A stretch of 64,000 nt of DNA, taken from the NCBI RefSeq assembly GCF_032854445.1, contig NC_088295.1, forward strand, positions 312,501-376,500. The letters are read 5' to 3'. The DNA is from Liolophura sinensis (lineage: Eukaryota > Mollusca > Polyplacophora > Chitonida > Chitonidae). Below are positions 34,451-45,535 of the stretch, piece after piece (positions within the stretch are counted from its first letter, which is position 1; each line of letters opens with the position of its first letter). The position numbers were made by a program, and so were the translations under genes. Under the pieces are notes generated by a model. That model saw nothing but the letters and a program-made list of their open reading frames with translations. It was not told the origin of the DNA and did not search any database.

Positions 34451-34486
34451 GAATGTCCAGAACTATGGAGACAGTACCATGTTACA
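34451..34486 (+). CDS. ZCCHC7-like 36-base microexon 4
   Basis: Twelve codons, ECPELWRQYHVT. It supplies the final Cys of knuckle 4 (GHRQF|EC) and the W-R-Q-Y-H motif that vertebrate ZCCHC7 has at the same place (EIWRQYHLTT). The acceptor is ATGTTTGTAG and the donor ACA/GTAAGT, phase 0 on both sides. Without it the knuckle would lose its fourth metal ligand. Confidence 0.95.
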
Positions 34487-34769
34487 GTAAGTCTTACATT
34501 TTGTTGTCGATTTGACGTGTTAACTACTTAAGAAGTAACAGTTTAGACCCTCTGTTGTGTATCAAGAAGAATTTGCCAGCTTACAAGTAACATTGTTCAG
34601 AGCATGTGTGTATTTCTGGCTTTGAATGTAATTATGCGGACAATTCTGACAAAGCTGTATAAAGCGGGTGTCAAAGGTTAGTGGTTTACCCTTGGCACTC
34701 GTTTCCCCCAACCCATAAAACTGACTGCCTATGCAACAGTCAAAAATTTAAATCAAATAAATCAGTAAG

Positions 34770-35930
34770 GATATCAAATGGGCAAACAGTTCTGTGTTGT
34801 TGCCAAGCTGTAAGTGGGCAGACAGTTCTTTGTTGTTGCCAAATTGGTAATGTTCAGACAGTTCTGTGTTATTGCCAAGCTGTTAGTGTGTAGGCAGTTC
34901 TGTGTTAATACCTAGCTGTTAGTGTGCAAGTAGTTCGTGTTAATTCCAAACTGTTAATGTTCAGACAGTTGTGTGTTATTGCCAAGCTGTTAGTGTGCAG
35001 GCAGTTCTGTGTTAATGCCAAGCTGTTATTGTGCAGGCAGTTCTGTGTTATTGCCAATCTATTAGTGTGCAGGCAGTTCTGTGTTAATGCTAAGCTGTTA
35101 TTGTGCAGGCAGGTCTGTGTCAATGCCAAGCTGTTAGTGTGCAGACAGTTCTGTGTTACTGCCAAGCTGTTAGTGTGCAGGTAGTTCGTGTTAATTCCAA
35201 ACTGTTAGTGATCAGACAGTTCTATGTGGTTGACGAGCTGTTAGTGTAGAGACAGTTCTGTGTTGTAGCCAACCTGTACGTGGGTAAACAGTTCAGTGTT
35301 GTTGACAAACTGTAAGTGAGCAGATAGTTCTGTGTTGTTAACCAGCTGTTACTGTGCAGACAATTCTGTGTTAATGTCAAGCTGTAAGTGGACAGACAGT
35401 TATGCATTGTTGACAGGCTCTAAGTCGGCCGGCAGTTTTGTGTTATTGACAAGCTGTAAGTGAGCAAACAGCTCTGTGTTACTGACCAGCTGTAAGTGGG
35501 CAAACAGCTCTGTGTTGTTGGCAAACTGTAAGTGTACAGACAGTTCTGTGTTGTTGACCAGCTGTCAGTGAGCAGACAGTTATATATTGTTGACAAGATG
35601 TAAGTGGGCAGGCAGTTTTGTGTTATTGACAAGCTGTAAGTGAGCAGACAGTTTTGTTATTGACAGGCTGTATGATGGCACAGAGTGTTGTGTTATTGAC
35701 GAACTGTGAGTGGGCACAGAGTTTTGTGTTACTGACAAGCTATAAATGGTCTGTTTTGTATTGTTGACCCGTTGTTAGCATTCGGACAGTCCTGAGTTGT
35801 TTACCAGATGTAAGTGGGCAGGTAGTTCTCTCTTGTTCACACGCTGTAAGTGGTCAGACCATTCTGTATTGTTGACAAGCTCTAAGTGGGCAGACCATGT
35901 TAAGTGGGTTTTATGTTGTTAACAAATCAT
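34770..35930. repeat. 36-bp minisatellite in ZCCHC7 intron 4
   Basis: About 32 copies, core GCCAAGCTGTTAGTGTGCAG then GCAGTTCTGTGTTAAT; units after 35220 are diverged (GTTGACAAGCTGTAAGTG). Many units carry TGTAAGTG, which resembles the exon-4 donor ACAGTAAGT, but the surrounding match is too weak to call the array exon-derived. Confidence 0.92.
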
Positions 35931-35949
35931 TACAAATTTTATGTTGTAG

Positions 35950-36036
35950 ACCAAGGGAAGGCTGAACAAGCTTAAACTGAAGAGAAATCCTCGTGTATAC
36001 TGCCATAATTGTGGAGGGAAAGGCCATTTTGGATTT
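35950..36036 (+). CDS. ZCCHC7-like coding exon 5 with first part of knuckle 5
   Basis: Reads TKGRLNKLKLKRNPRVYCHN then CGGKGHFGF. It corresponds to the basic linker and SALAYCYHCAQKGHYGHEC of vertebrate ZCCHC7. The last Cys is supplied by exon 6 (GHFGF|EC), the same split position as in knuckle 4. The acceptor is ATGTTGTAG, the donor TTT/GTGAGC, and both ends are phase 0. Confidence 0.96.
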
Positions 36037-36346
36037 GTGAGCATATTTTCTTGTCATAATTTTATATTATGTATTTATGTAGTTACCAATATGTGGGATA
36101 ATTAAAATCAACTTGACCTCTTGTTTTAAAACTTAAGCAGTCTAGGTCAGGGAAGATAAACATTGGGTTATAATTCGTCACACATTTATTTCTGAGATTT
36201 CACAGTCTTGTCTTTTGCAGTCTTCATTGATTCACTCTAGAGAATTTGTTTACTCATTTTCTTTTAATTAAAGTAACTCCACTGTTGAGAAATCAGTCTT
36301 AATGTTATATTTTAGTCATTTCCCATTTTCTGGGTCCTATTTGTAG

Positions 36347-36452
36347 GAATGCACAGAGTGTCAGGTCAATGCCCATTCCCCAGCTGTTTATCCATTTATA
36401 GCTAGATATGAGGAGTACAAGCCACATGCCACAGACAGTACCAAGAGAAAAG
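36347..36452 (+). CDS. ZCCHC7-like coding exon 6, end of knuckle 5
   Basis: Reads ECTECQVNAHSPAVYPFIAR then YEEYKPHATDSTKRK(G). It matches the vertebrate stretch ECPEREVYDPSPVSPFICYYDDKYE directly after the last knuckle. The acceptor is CTATTTGTAG and the donor AAAAG/GTCAGA, leaving one base that exon 7 completes (GAT, Asp). Confidence 0.96.
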
Positions 36453-36489
36453 GTCAGAATTAGTTTTACTAATTCAATATGAATGTTTT

Positions 36490-37560
36490 AGCAGCAAGTA
36501 GGATGGGCGCCTTCACTCTCCCAACTCTCAGGTTATATGTACAGAATGAGTAAAGATAGCAGCATGGGTGGTTTCACTCTCATAACTCTCAGGTTATATG
36601 TACAGAATGAGTAAAGATAGCAGCATGGGCGCCTTCACTCTCCCAACTCTCAGGTTATATGTACAGAATGAGTAAAGATAGTGGGCTGAGTGGTTTCACT
36701 CTCCCAACTCTCAGGTTATATGTACAGAATGAGTAAAGATAGCAGCATGGGCGCCTTCACTCTCCCAACTCTCAGGTTATATGTACAGAATGAGTAAAGA
36801 TAGCAGCATGGGTGGTTTCACTCTCCCAACTCTCAGGTTATATGTACAGAATGAGTAAAGATAGCAGCATGGGTGGTTTCACTCTCATAACTCTCAGGTT
36901 ATATGTACAGAATGAGTAAAGATAGCAGCATGGGCGCCTTCACTCTCCCAACTCTCAGGTTATATGTACAGAATGAGTAAAGATAGCAGCATGGGTGGTT
37001 TCACTCTCATAACTCTCAGGTTATATGTACAGAATGAGTAAAGATAGCAGCATGGGTGGTTTCACTCTCCCAACTCTCAGGTTATATGTACAGAATGAGT
37101 AAAGATAGCAGCATGGGTGGTTTCACTCTCATAACTCTCAGGTTATATGTACAGAATGAGTAAAGATAGCGGGCTGAGTGTTTTCACTCTCCCAACTCTC
37201 AGGTTATATGTACAGAATGAGTAAAGATAGCAGCATGGGTGGTTTCACTCTCTCAACTCTCAGGTTATATGTACAGAATGAGTAAAGATAGCGGGCTGAG
37301 TGTTTTCACTCTCCCAACTCTCAGGTTATATGTACAGAATGAGTAAAACAGAATGAGTAAAGATAGCAGCATGGGTGGTTTCACTCTCATAACTCTCAGG
37401 TTATATGTACAGAATGAGTAAAGATAGCGGGCTGAGTGGTTTCACTCTCCCAACTCTCAGGTTATATGTACAGAATGAGTAAAGATAGCAGCATGGGTGG
37501 TTTCACTCTCCCAACTCTCAGGTTATATGTACAGAATGAGTAAAGATAGCGGTATGAGTG
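36490..37560. repeat. 61-bp minisatellite in ZCCHC7 intron 6, first part
   Basis: About 17 copies of GAATGAGTAAAGATAGCAGC, ATGGGTGGTTTCACTCTCCC, AACTCTCAGGTTATATGTAC in series. It starts about 40 bases after the exon-6 donor. Each unit contains CTCTCCCAACTCTCAG, a pyrimidine-rich tract ending in AG that resembles a splice acceptor. Confidence 0.95.
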
Positions 37561-39135
37561 GTTTCACTCTCACAGATCTCATGTAGAGAACGAGTAAAGA
37601 TAGCAGCATGGGTGGTTTCACTCTCACAACTCTCAGGCTGTATGTAGAGAACGAGTAAAGATAGCAGCATCTGTGGTTTCACTCTCGTGACTCTCAGGTT
37701 ATATGTAGAGAATGAGTTAATATAGCAGGATGAGTGCCCTCACTCTCACAACTGTCATGTAGAGAATGAGTAAAGTTAGCAGGATGAGTGCCCTCACTCT
37801 CACAACTCTCATGTAGAGAATGAGTAAAGATAGCAGGATGAGTGGCTTCACTCTCACAACTCTCAAGTTATATGTAGAGAGTGAGTGAAGATAGCAGGAT
37901 GGAAACCTTCACTCTCACAACTCTCATGTAGAGAATGAGTAAAGTTAGCAGGATGAGTGCCCTCACTCTCACAGCTGTCATGTAGAGAATGAGTAAAGTT
38001 AGCAGGATGAGTGGCTTCACTCTCACAACTCCCAGGTTATATGTAGAGAATGAGTAAAGATAGCAGGATGAGTGACTTCACTCTCACAACTCCCAGGTTA
38101 TATGTAGAGAATGAGTAAAGATAGCAGGATGAGTGACTTAACTCTCACAACTCTCATGTAGAGAATGAGTAAAGATAGCAGGATGAGTGACTTCACTCTC
38201 ACAACTGTCATGTAGAGAATGAGTAAAGACAGCAGGATGAGTGGCTTCACTCTCACAACTCTCATGTAGAGAATGAGTAAAGATAGCAGGATGAGTGACT
38301 TCACTCTCACAACTGTCATGTAGAGAATGAGTAAAGATAGCAGGATGAGTGACTTAACTCTCACAACTCTCATGTAGAGAATGAGTAAAGATAGCAGGAT
38401 GAGTGACTTCACTCTCACAACTGTCATGTAGAGAATGAGTAAAGATAGCAGGATGAGTGGCTTCACTCTCACAACTCCCAGGTTATATGTAGAGAATGAG
38501 TAAAGATAGCAGGATGAGTGACTTAACTCTCACAACTCTCATGTAGAGAATGAGTAAAATTAGCAGGATGAGTGGTTTCACTCTCACAACTCTCATGTAG
38601 AGAATGAGTAAAGTTAGCAGGATGAGTGACTTAACTCTCACAACTCTCATGTAGAGAATGAGTAAAGTTAGCAGGATGAGTGGCTTCACTCTCACAACTC
38701 TCATGTAGAGAATGAGTAAAGTTAGCAGGATGAGTGGCTTCACTCTCATGTAGAGAATGAGTAAAATTAGCAGGATGAGTGGCTTCACTCTCACAACTCT
38801 CATGTAGAGAATGAGTAAAGATAGCAGGATGAGTGGCTTCACTCTCACAACTCTCATGTAGAGAATGAGTAAAATTAGCAGGATGAGTGACTTCACTCTC
38901 ACAACTCCCAGGTTATATGTACAGAATGAGTAAAGATAGCAGGATGAGTGACTTAACTCTCACAACTCTCATGTAGAGAATGAGTAAAGATAGCAGGATG
39001 AGTGACTTCACTCTGACAACTCTCATGTAGAGAATGAGTAAAATTAGCAGGATGAGTGGCTTCACTCTCACAACTCTCATGTAGAGAATGAGTAAAAATA
39101 GCAGGATGACTGGCTTCACTCTCACAACTCTCTGG
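37561..39135. repeat. 54-bp minisatellite in ZCCHC7 intron 6, second part
   Basis: The same family as the 61-bp part, shortened to ~54 bases by loss of the GGTTAT stretch (units run ..CACAACTCTCATGTAGAGAA). Fifty-four is divisible by three, so the minus strand stays open and yields 18-residue hydrophobic repeats (LILLSLLILYMRVVRVK) over up to 139 codons. This is antisense to ZCCHC7 and I do not regard it as a gene. Confidence 0.93.
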
Positions 39136-39296
39136 TCATATGAAAATGCAACTTTGAGCAATATATGATTAGGGGTCATTCTCATTTTTCCTATACACCT
39201 GTCACTTTCTTATTCAAAATCATAGTGTCTTGTTCTAAATATAGGACAATGAACTTTTGAGATGCAGGTTAAAATATTAAGCTTTTCTGGTTACAC

Positions 39297-39512
39297 TATA
39301 GACCATATTGAAGGTTGTTACACTGTAGACCATATTGAGGGTTGTTACCCTGTAGGCCATATTGAAGGTTGGTTGTTACACAGTAGACCATATTGAGGGT
39401 TGTTACACTGTAGACCATATTGAGGGTTGTTACATTGTACACCATATTGAAGGTTGTTACACTGTAGACCATATTGAGGGTTGTTACACTGTAGACCATA
39501 TTGAAAGCCTTT
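39297..39512. repeat. 27-bp minisatellite before ZCCHC7 exon 7
   Basis: About eight copies of GTTACACTGTAGACCATATT GAGGGTT. It ends about 120 bases before the exon-7 acceptor, so this intron holds repeat arrays near both ends. Confidence 0.9.
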
Positions 39513-39633
39513 GTGAGCCCTAATGCAAGTCGTGTAAGGACCATCAACTGTCAAATATCTCCTGAAGTAGCGTAGCATTGTAAGTGCTGTTAACGATGAA
39601 AAAGATCAAATTGAGAACTGTTTTATACTTCAG

Positions 39634-40118
39634 ATCACCGGGTGTTCGGAAACACTGGCCCTTCAAGAAAGAAGCAAAAGTTAGATGACCGCAGTGCAGG
39701 GATGACCACAGAGTTATCTGATCATGTCAAACATGGGACAAATCCTTTGGCCAAGTTCCAGTCTGAAAGACGCAGAAAACCAAATCAGGATAACAATGTA
39801 GAAAGTGTTCACTATGTGACAGATTACAGCGTCACTGACAACAGTGTCAAGTCCAAGAAAGCAGCTGATCGAAGAAAATCTATAAAGCAAAAGAAGAAAA
39901 ACAAAAAGGCTGCAAATCACATCCCTACAGATGATCAAGAAAGGGGAGGTCTCATCAAAGAGACATTGAACAGTTGTAAAAATGTGAAAAATAGAAAGAA
40001 AAAATCTAAGAAAAAAAACAAGGCTGTTTCTGGAAAGACTTGTGCACAAACGGTGGTTCAGACAAAGAGAGGATTCAACATCGTTTTACCAAATGTAAAA
40101 GTTAAATTTCAGGATTAA
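39634..40118 (+). CDS. ZCCHC7-like terminal coding exon 7 (basic tail)
   Basis: Begins (G)ATCACCGG = DHRVFGNTGPSRKKQKLDD and ends NIVLPNVKVKFQD at TAA 40116-40118. The body is Lys-rich (KQKKKNKKAA, NRKKKSKKKNK), like the basic, low-complexity C-terminus of vertebrate ZCCHC7 that ends in Lys-rich sequence; it probably includes nuclear and nucleolar targeting signals. The acceptor is TATACTTCAG. All seven exons sum to about 540 residues, close to the vertebrate length (about 543). A possible poly(A) signal ATTAAA lies at 40223-40228. Confidence 0.94.
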
Positions 40119-40489
40119 TTTTTCTTCTATTTATTTTAGGATATGATTGTGATATGAATATTATTCTCTTAAATTTTCTTTTGGAAAAGCTCATAATTAG
40201 ATTTTTTGTTTGTTTGTTTTTTATTAAAATACTGTGGAATACTAATATTGAGGTCCATGGAACTGAGCATCAGACACCAAAACTGTTACTTGAGTGGTTA
40301 ATGTGCAATCTCTAGTAAATGAATAGACCACGAATAATAGCTGTATTTTCTCGTGGGCATTTTTCAGAAGCCCTAGTCGTCATATTAGGGATCACATATT
40401 CAGTAAATGCGCACAGATAAGCCACTTTTCAGCTCGCCTGTACTGTAGCTTATTTAGTACTGTAAGTCTTCGCGTTCAATCATAGAGAC

Positions 40490-40870
40490 AGCAATGTTAC
40501 ACAAAATTGTAGGGGTGGTATCTTAAAAAGTACTACAGGTATTGAGCTCAGGGTTTGTACACATGTAGGGCACAATAGCACGAGGAAATATTCCATCGTT
40601 TTTTAGGTGTGGGCATATTAATTTGTGAAGTATAGGGTTTCCACACATGTAGAGCAGATTAGCACGAGGAGGATATTCCATCGTTGATTCGGTATGTACA
40701 TATTAATTCCCGTAAATGACTGAATCCCTGCCTGTTAGGGGTGGTGTCTAAAATATTGTATATATACTGATCTGAAGTTTTACACGCATATAAACCACAA
40801 TGATGCAAGGGGGATTTTTCTATCGCTGATGCTCAGTGAGCATGATAATGACCATCAATCACCAAATCCA
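40490..40870. repeat. three diverged copies of a ~115-bp dispersed repeat downstream of ZCCHC7
   Basis: Units with the pattern TTTACACATGTAG..CACAATAGCACGAGGAGGAT, TTCCATCGTTGAT and CATATTAATT recur three times. Related fragments are at 26755-26845 (GGTATCTCAAAAAAGTACTG, TTCCATCGTTGATGAG) and near 17995-18025 (GTGTGAGCATATTAATTTTC). It is a dispersed family without a recognised class. Confidence 0.65.
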
Positions 40871-41224
40871 CGATTTCAGTTTTTTTCCATTGAGCTGAAG
40901 TTCTGCATTCATTTGTCTTGTACAGGCATTGCTACCAATTACAAGTTACATTTTTTTTTCTGTCGGATATTTTAATATAGCCTGAGTATCGGTCCATTTC
41001 TGTAATGTAATTGTTTACTTAGAATTACTACCTGAAAAATTTGAATACATTTAGGAGACAAGCTCCATAGACTACATCGTACAGACCTGCTGCAGTACCT
41101 TCTCTCACACCTTCTGATCCAGCGGTGTAGCAAAGAGTGACTGTGTACATTGCACAGAATTTCTGCCATATCTGCTCTCCCAGCTTCTGTTCCAGTGGTG
41201 TAGCAGACAGTGTAGGCATTGGTT
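40871..41224. other. 3' flank of ZCCHC7, no feature recognised
   Basis: Minus-strand frames at 40972-41219 have no motif I recognise and no splice framework. They overlap the start of the 52-bp array region. Confidence 0.4.
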
Positions 41225-43840
41225 TGTGGGCTATTCTTATCAGAAATTCATCATGCCGCCGTGCTCCACACGGGTTTGCCCGCTAATCTCACAAGGAATT
41301 CCTTACACCAACCAACTTCACACGGGTTGACAGGATAATCTTACCAGGAATTTGTTAGACCGCCCTGCAGCGCACGGGTTGGCCCGCTAATCTTACCAGG
41401 AATTTCTTAGACCACCCTACTCCACACGGGTTGACAGGCTAATCTTAAAAAGAATTCCTAAGACCGCCCTGCTCCACATCCGTTGGTAGGCTTATCTTAC
41501 CAGGAAATCTTTAGTCCGCCCTGTTCCACACCCATTGGCCCGCTAATCTTACCAGGAATTCTTAAGACCGCCCTGCTCCACTCCGGTTGGCAGACTAATC
41601 TTACCAGGAATTCCTCAGATCGCCTTCCTCCAAATGGCTTGCCAGGCTAATCTTACCAGGAACGGGTTCCACACCCGTTGGCCCGCTAATCTTACCAGGA
41701 ATTCTTAAGACCGCCCTGATCCACACCGGTTGGCAGACTAATCTTACCAGGAATTCCTCAGACTGCCCTGCTCCACATGGATTGCCAGGCTAATCTTACC
41801 AGGAATTCCTTAAACCGCCCTCCTCCACACGAGTTGCCAGGCTAATCTTACCAGGAATTCCTTAGACCGCCCTACTCCACAAGGGTTGACAGGCTTATCA
41901 TACCAGGAATTCCTTAGACCGCCGTCCTCCACATGGGTTGGCAGACTAATCTTACCAGGAATTCCTTAAACCGCCCTACTCCACGCGGGTTGGCATGAAT
42001 TTCTTAGACCGCCCTGCTCCACACGGGTTGACAGGCTAATCTTACCAGGTATTAGACCGCCCTACACAAGGGTTGGCAGGCTAATCTTACCAGGAACTCC
42101 TAAGACCGCCTTACTCCACAAGGGTTGGCAGGCTTATCATACCAGGAATTCCTTAGACCGCCCTACTCCACAAGGGTTGGCAGGCTTATCATACCAGGAA
42201 TTCCTTAGACCGCCCTACTCCACAAGGGTTGGCAGGCTTATCATACCAGGAATTTCTTAGACCGCCGTGCTCCACATGGGTTGGCAGGTTAATCTTACCG
42301 GGAATTCCTTAAACCGCCCTTCTCCACGCGGGTTGGCATGAATTCCGAAGACCGCCCTGCTCCACACGGGTTGACAGACTAGTCTTACCAGGTATTAGAC
42401 CGCCCTACACAAGGGTTGGCAGGCTAATCATACCAGGTGTTTCTTAGACCACCGTGCTCCGCATGGGATGGCCCGCTAATCTTACAAGGAATTCTTAAGA
42501 CCGCCCTTCTCCACATGGGTTGGCACGCTAATATTGCCAGGAATTCCTTAACCTGCCCTACTCCACACGGGTTGGCAGGCTAATATTACCAGTAATTCCT
42601 TAGTGCGCCCTAGTCCACACGAGTTGGCCCGCTAATCCTACCAGGGATTCCTAAGACCGCTCTGCTCCACACCGGTTGGCAGGCTAATCTTACCAGGAAT
42701 TCCTAAGACCGCCCTACTCCACGGGCAGGCTAATCTTACCAGTAATTCCTTAGGGCGCCCTAGTCCACACGAGTTGGCCCGCTAATCCTACCAGGAATTC
42801 CTAAGACCACCCTCCTCCACACCGGTTAGCAGGCTAATCTTACCAGGAATTCCTTAGACCGCCCTGCTCAGCACGGTTTGGCAGGGTAATCATACCAGGA
42901 ATTCCTAAGACCGCCCTACTCCACGGGCAGGCTAATCTTACCAGTAATTCCTTAGGGCGCCCTAGTCCACACGAGTTGGCCCGCTAATCCTACCAGGAAT
43001 TCCTAAGACCACCCTCCTCCACACCGGTTAGCAGGCTAATCTTACCAGGAATTCCTTAGACCGCCCTGCTCAGCACGGTTTGGCAGGGTAATCATACCAG
43101 GAATTTCTTAGACCGCCGTGCTCCACATGGGTTGGCAGGTTAATCTTACCAGGAATTCCTTTGAGTATCTCGTCGTCATATGAGTAAAAAAATTATTAAG
43201 AACTACGTTAAACACCAAGCACTCCCCATTCCTTAGACAGCCGTACTACACACCGGTTGCCAAGCTACTCTTACCAGGAATTTCTAAGACCGCCCTGATC
43301 CACACAGGTTGCCAGGATAATCTTACCAGAAATTCCTTCAACCCGTGGGTTGGCCCGCTAATCTTACCAGGAATTCCTAAGGACGCCCTGCTCCACATCT
43401 GTTGGCAGGCTAATTTCAACAGGATTTCAACAGCGCGGTAACATTACATTGAGTGAGATGACCCTACTCCACACGGTTTGGCAGGATAATCTTGCCAGGT
43501 GTTCGTTAGATCGCCGCTCTGCACAAGGATTTGCTGGCTAATCATATCAGGAGTTCCTTAGTCCGTCCTACTACACACGGTTTGACAGGATAATCTTGCC
43601 AGGTGTTCGTTAGATCGCCCCTCTCCACAAAGATTTGCCGATTAATCATATCAGGAGTTCTTTGGTCCGCCCTATTGCACACGGTTTGGGAGGATAATAT
43701 TGCCAGGAATTCGTTAGATGTCCTCACTCTACACGGGTTGGCACGTTAATCGTACCAGGAATTCGTTAGGTCGCCTCACTACGCACGATTGTCAGCCTAA
43801 TCTTACCAAGAATTTGTCAGATCGTCAATCTCCACAATTT
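41225..43840. repeat. 52-bp minisatellite, ~50 diverged copies
   Basis: Unit core GACCGCCCTGCTCCACACGG then GTTGGCAGGCTAATCTTACC AGGAATTCCTTA. Copies are diverged and vary in length. A ~202-base block of four units (starting ACTCCACGGGCAGGCTAATC) is duplicated at about 42716 and 42918. A SINE fragment lies inside at 43162-43229. GGAATTCC makes a recurrent palindrome. Confidence 0.93.
43162..43229 (+). mobile_element. SINE family B, 3' fragment inside the 52-bp array
   Basis: CGTCGTCATATGAGTAAAAA and ACGTTAAACACCAAGCACTC match the 3' end of the family B SINE (CATATGACTGAAAAATTGTT..GACGTTAAACCCCAAGCACT). The head is absent and array units resume directly after it. Confidence 0.75.
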
Positions 43841-44451
43841 ATTGGCCCAACTACCCTTTTCCAACAAACTGGTAAAAGATATCCCAAAACCTCTATAAAA
43901 ACGTGGTGTATACAAGGGTAACCTGTTGGCATATAGCAGTATTTATTGACACAGTATTCACGGTGCATTTTCATAAGAAGCGTTTCCAGCCACCGTGTTA
44001 AACAGATAAAATACTTCCTAAGACAATCGTATCTCCCGAACCATAGCACTGAAAATCTATTGATAAGTATCTTGCAGAATTCACGACGATGTATTTGCCT
44101 AAAAATGTACATCTGATAATTACCGCATGTACAGCTGAAATATTTAACGAGTGGTTCATGTGTGAAGAACGTATCACACTTTTTACATCTCAGTGGATCG
44201 GCTGGCGATTCGAATTCACAACAGTCAGGGATGTATAACAAAACAGATTTTCACCAATATCACAAAGCTAGTGATTTTTACCCGTTTAGGGACCTGCATC
44301 GATATTTTCAAGTACGGGACACGGTTTATAAGTTGAATAGGGTACATTTTCCCGCCAAATATCCCCTACATTACGTGCGTGATACTCCAAAGCGTATAAT
44401 TATAACAAGGTTACACAACTTATTACACAGCTTGGGCCGAATTCCGTTAGC
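43841..44451. other. unrecognised sequence between arrays, overlapping open frames
   Basis: A minus-strand frame (43825-44241, 138 codons, with CKKC and CTC) and a plus-strand frame (44162-44539) overlap. Neither has a motif I recognise, and the plus frame runs into a T-tract. No splice sites support either. They are most likely chance frames. Confidence 0.35.
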
Positions 44452-44453
44452 AT

Positions 44454-44457
<4 letters not shown>

Positions 44458-44493
<36 letters not shown>

Positions 44494-44635
44494 TCTTAGG
44501 CCCTACTCAAGAACATTGCACTTATGCGACGACGGCTAGCATTATGGTGGGAGGAAACCGGGCACAGCCCGGGGGAAACCCACGGCCATCACCAGGTTGC
44601 TGGCAGACATTCCCACGTACTCATTAGGATTGAAG
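44458..44635 (-). mobile_element. SINE family A, 3' half with long A-tail
   Basis: About 30 T residues on the plus strand (an A-tail on the element strand) precede CTACTCAAGAACATTGCACT, GCATTATGGTGGGAGGAAAC and GGTTGCTGGCAGACATTCCC, the family A body in reverse. The head half is missing. The tail differs from the TAAA-type tail of other copies. Confidence 0.8.
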
Positions 44636-44689
44636 AATTACCAATTATAGGTCATCCAGGGTTTGTCCCACATGATCTCGAATCACAAA

Positions 44690-45535
44690 ATCCCATGGTC
44701 GCCAAATAACGTATCATACCTCATGGTCGCCAAATGACGCATCTTACCCCATGGTTGGCAAATAACGGATCACACCCCTATGGTCGCAAAATGACACATC
44801 CTACCCCATCGTCACCAATTGAAGCATCTTACCCCATGGTGGTCAAATAACTCGTCTTACCCCAGGGTCGTCATATAACAGATCTTACGCCATCGTCTTA
44901 CCCCGTGCTCGCCAAATAAGGTATTTTACCCCCATGGTCGCCAAAAAAGGCATCTTATACTATGGTCGCCAAATAACATATCTTACCCCATCGTCGTCAA
45001 ATAACGTATCTTACCCCATCGTCGTCAAATAACGTATCTTACCCCATGGTCGCCAAATAACCTATCTTATCCCATGTTCGCTAAATAACGTATCCAACCC
45101 GTTGTCGCCAAATAAGGTATCCTACCCCATCGTCGCCAAATAAGGTATCTTACCCCATGGCTTACCCTATGCTCCCCAAATAACGTACCTTACCCCTTGG
45201 TCGCCAAATAACTTATCTTACTCGATGGCGGTCAAATAACGTGTCTTACTTCATGCTTCCCAAATAACGTATGTTATCCCATAGTCTTCAAATAGCGTAT
45301 TTTACCCCATGGTCGCCAAATAACGTATCTAACCTCATGGTCGCCAAATAACATATCTTACCCCATCATCGCCAAATAACGTATCTTACCCCATGGTCGT
45401 CAAATAACTTATCTTAGTCCATGGTCGCCAAATGACACATCTTGTCCCATAGTCGCCAAAAAATGCATCTTACCCCATGGTCGCCAGATAACGTATCTTA
45501 TCCCATTGTCGCCAAATAACGTATCTTACCACCCG
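44690..45535. repeat. 28-bp minisatellite
   Basis: About 30 copies of CCCCATGGTCGCCAAATAAC GTATCTTA, diverged. No link to an exon was seen. Confidence 0.93.

Noticed and set aside
38098-39185. Antisense hydrophobic repeat frames as transmembrane proteins
   Set aside because: Produced by the 54-bp minisatellite; no start context and the sense strand is a ZCCHC7 intron.
43825-44539. Overlapping frames of 138 and 125 codons as a small gene
   Set aside because: No recognised domain, frames overlap on opposite strands, the plus frame runs into a SINE T-tract, and no splice sites support either.
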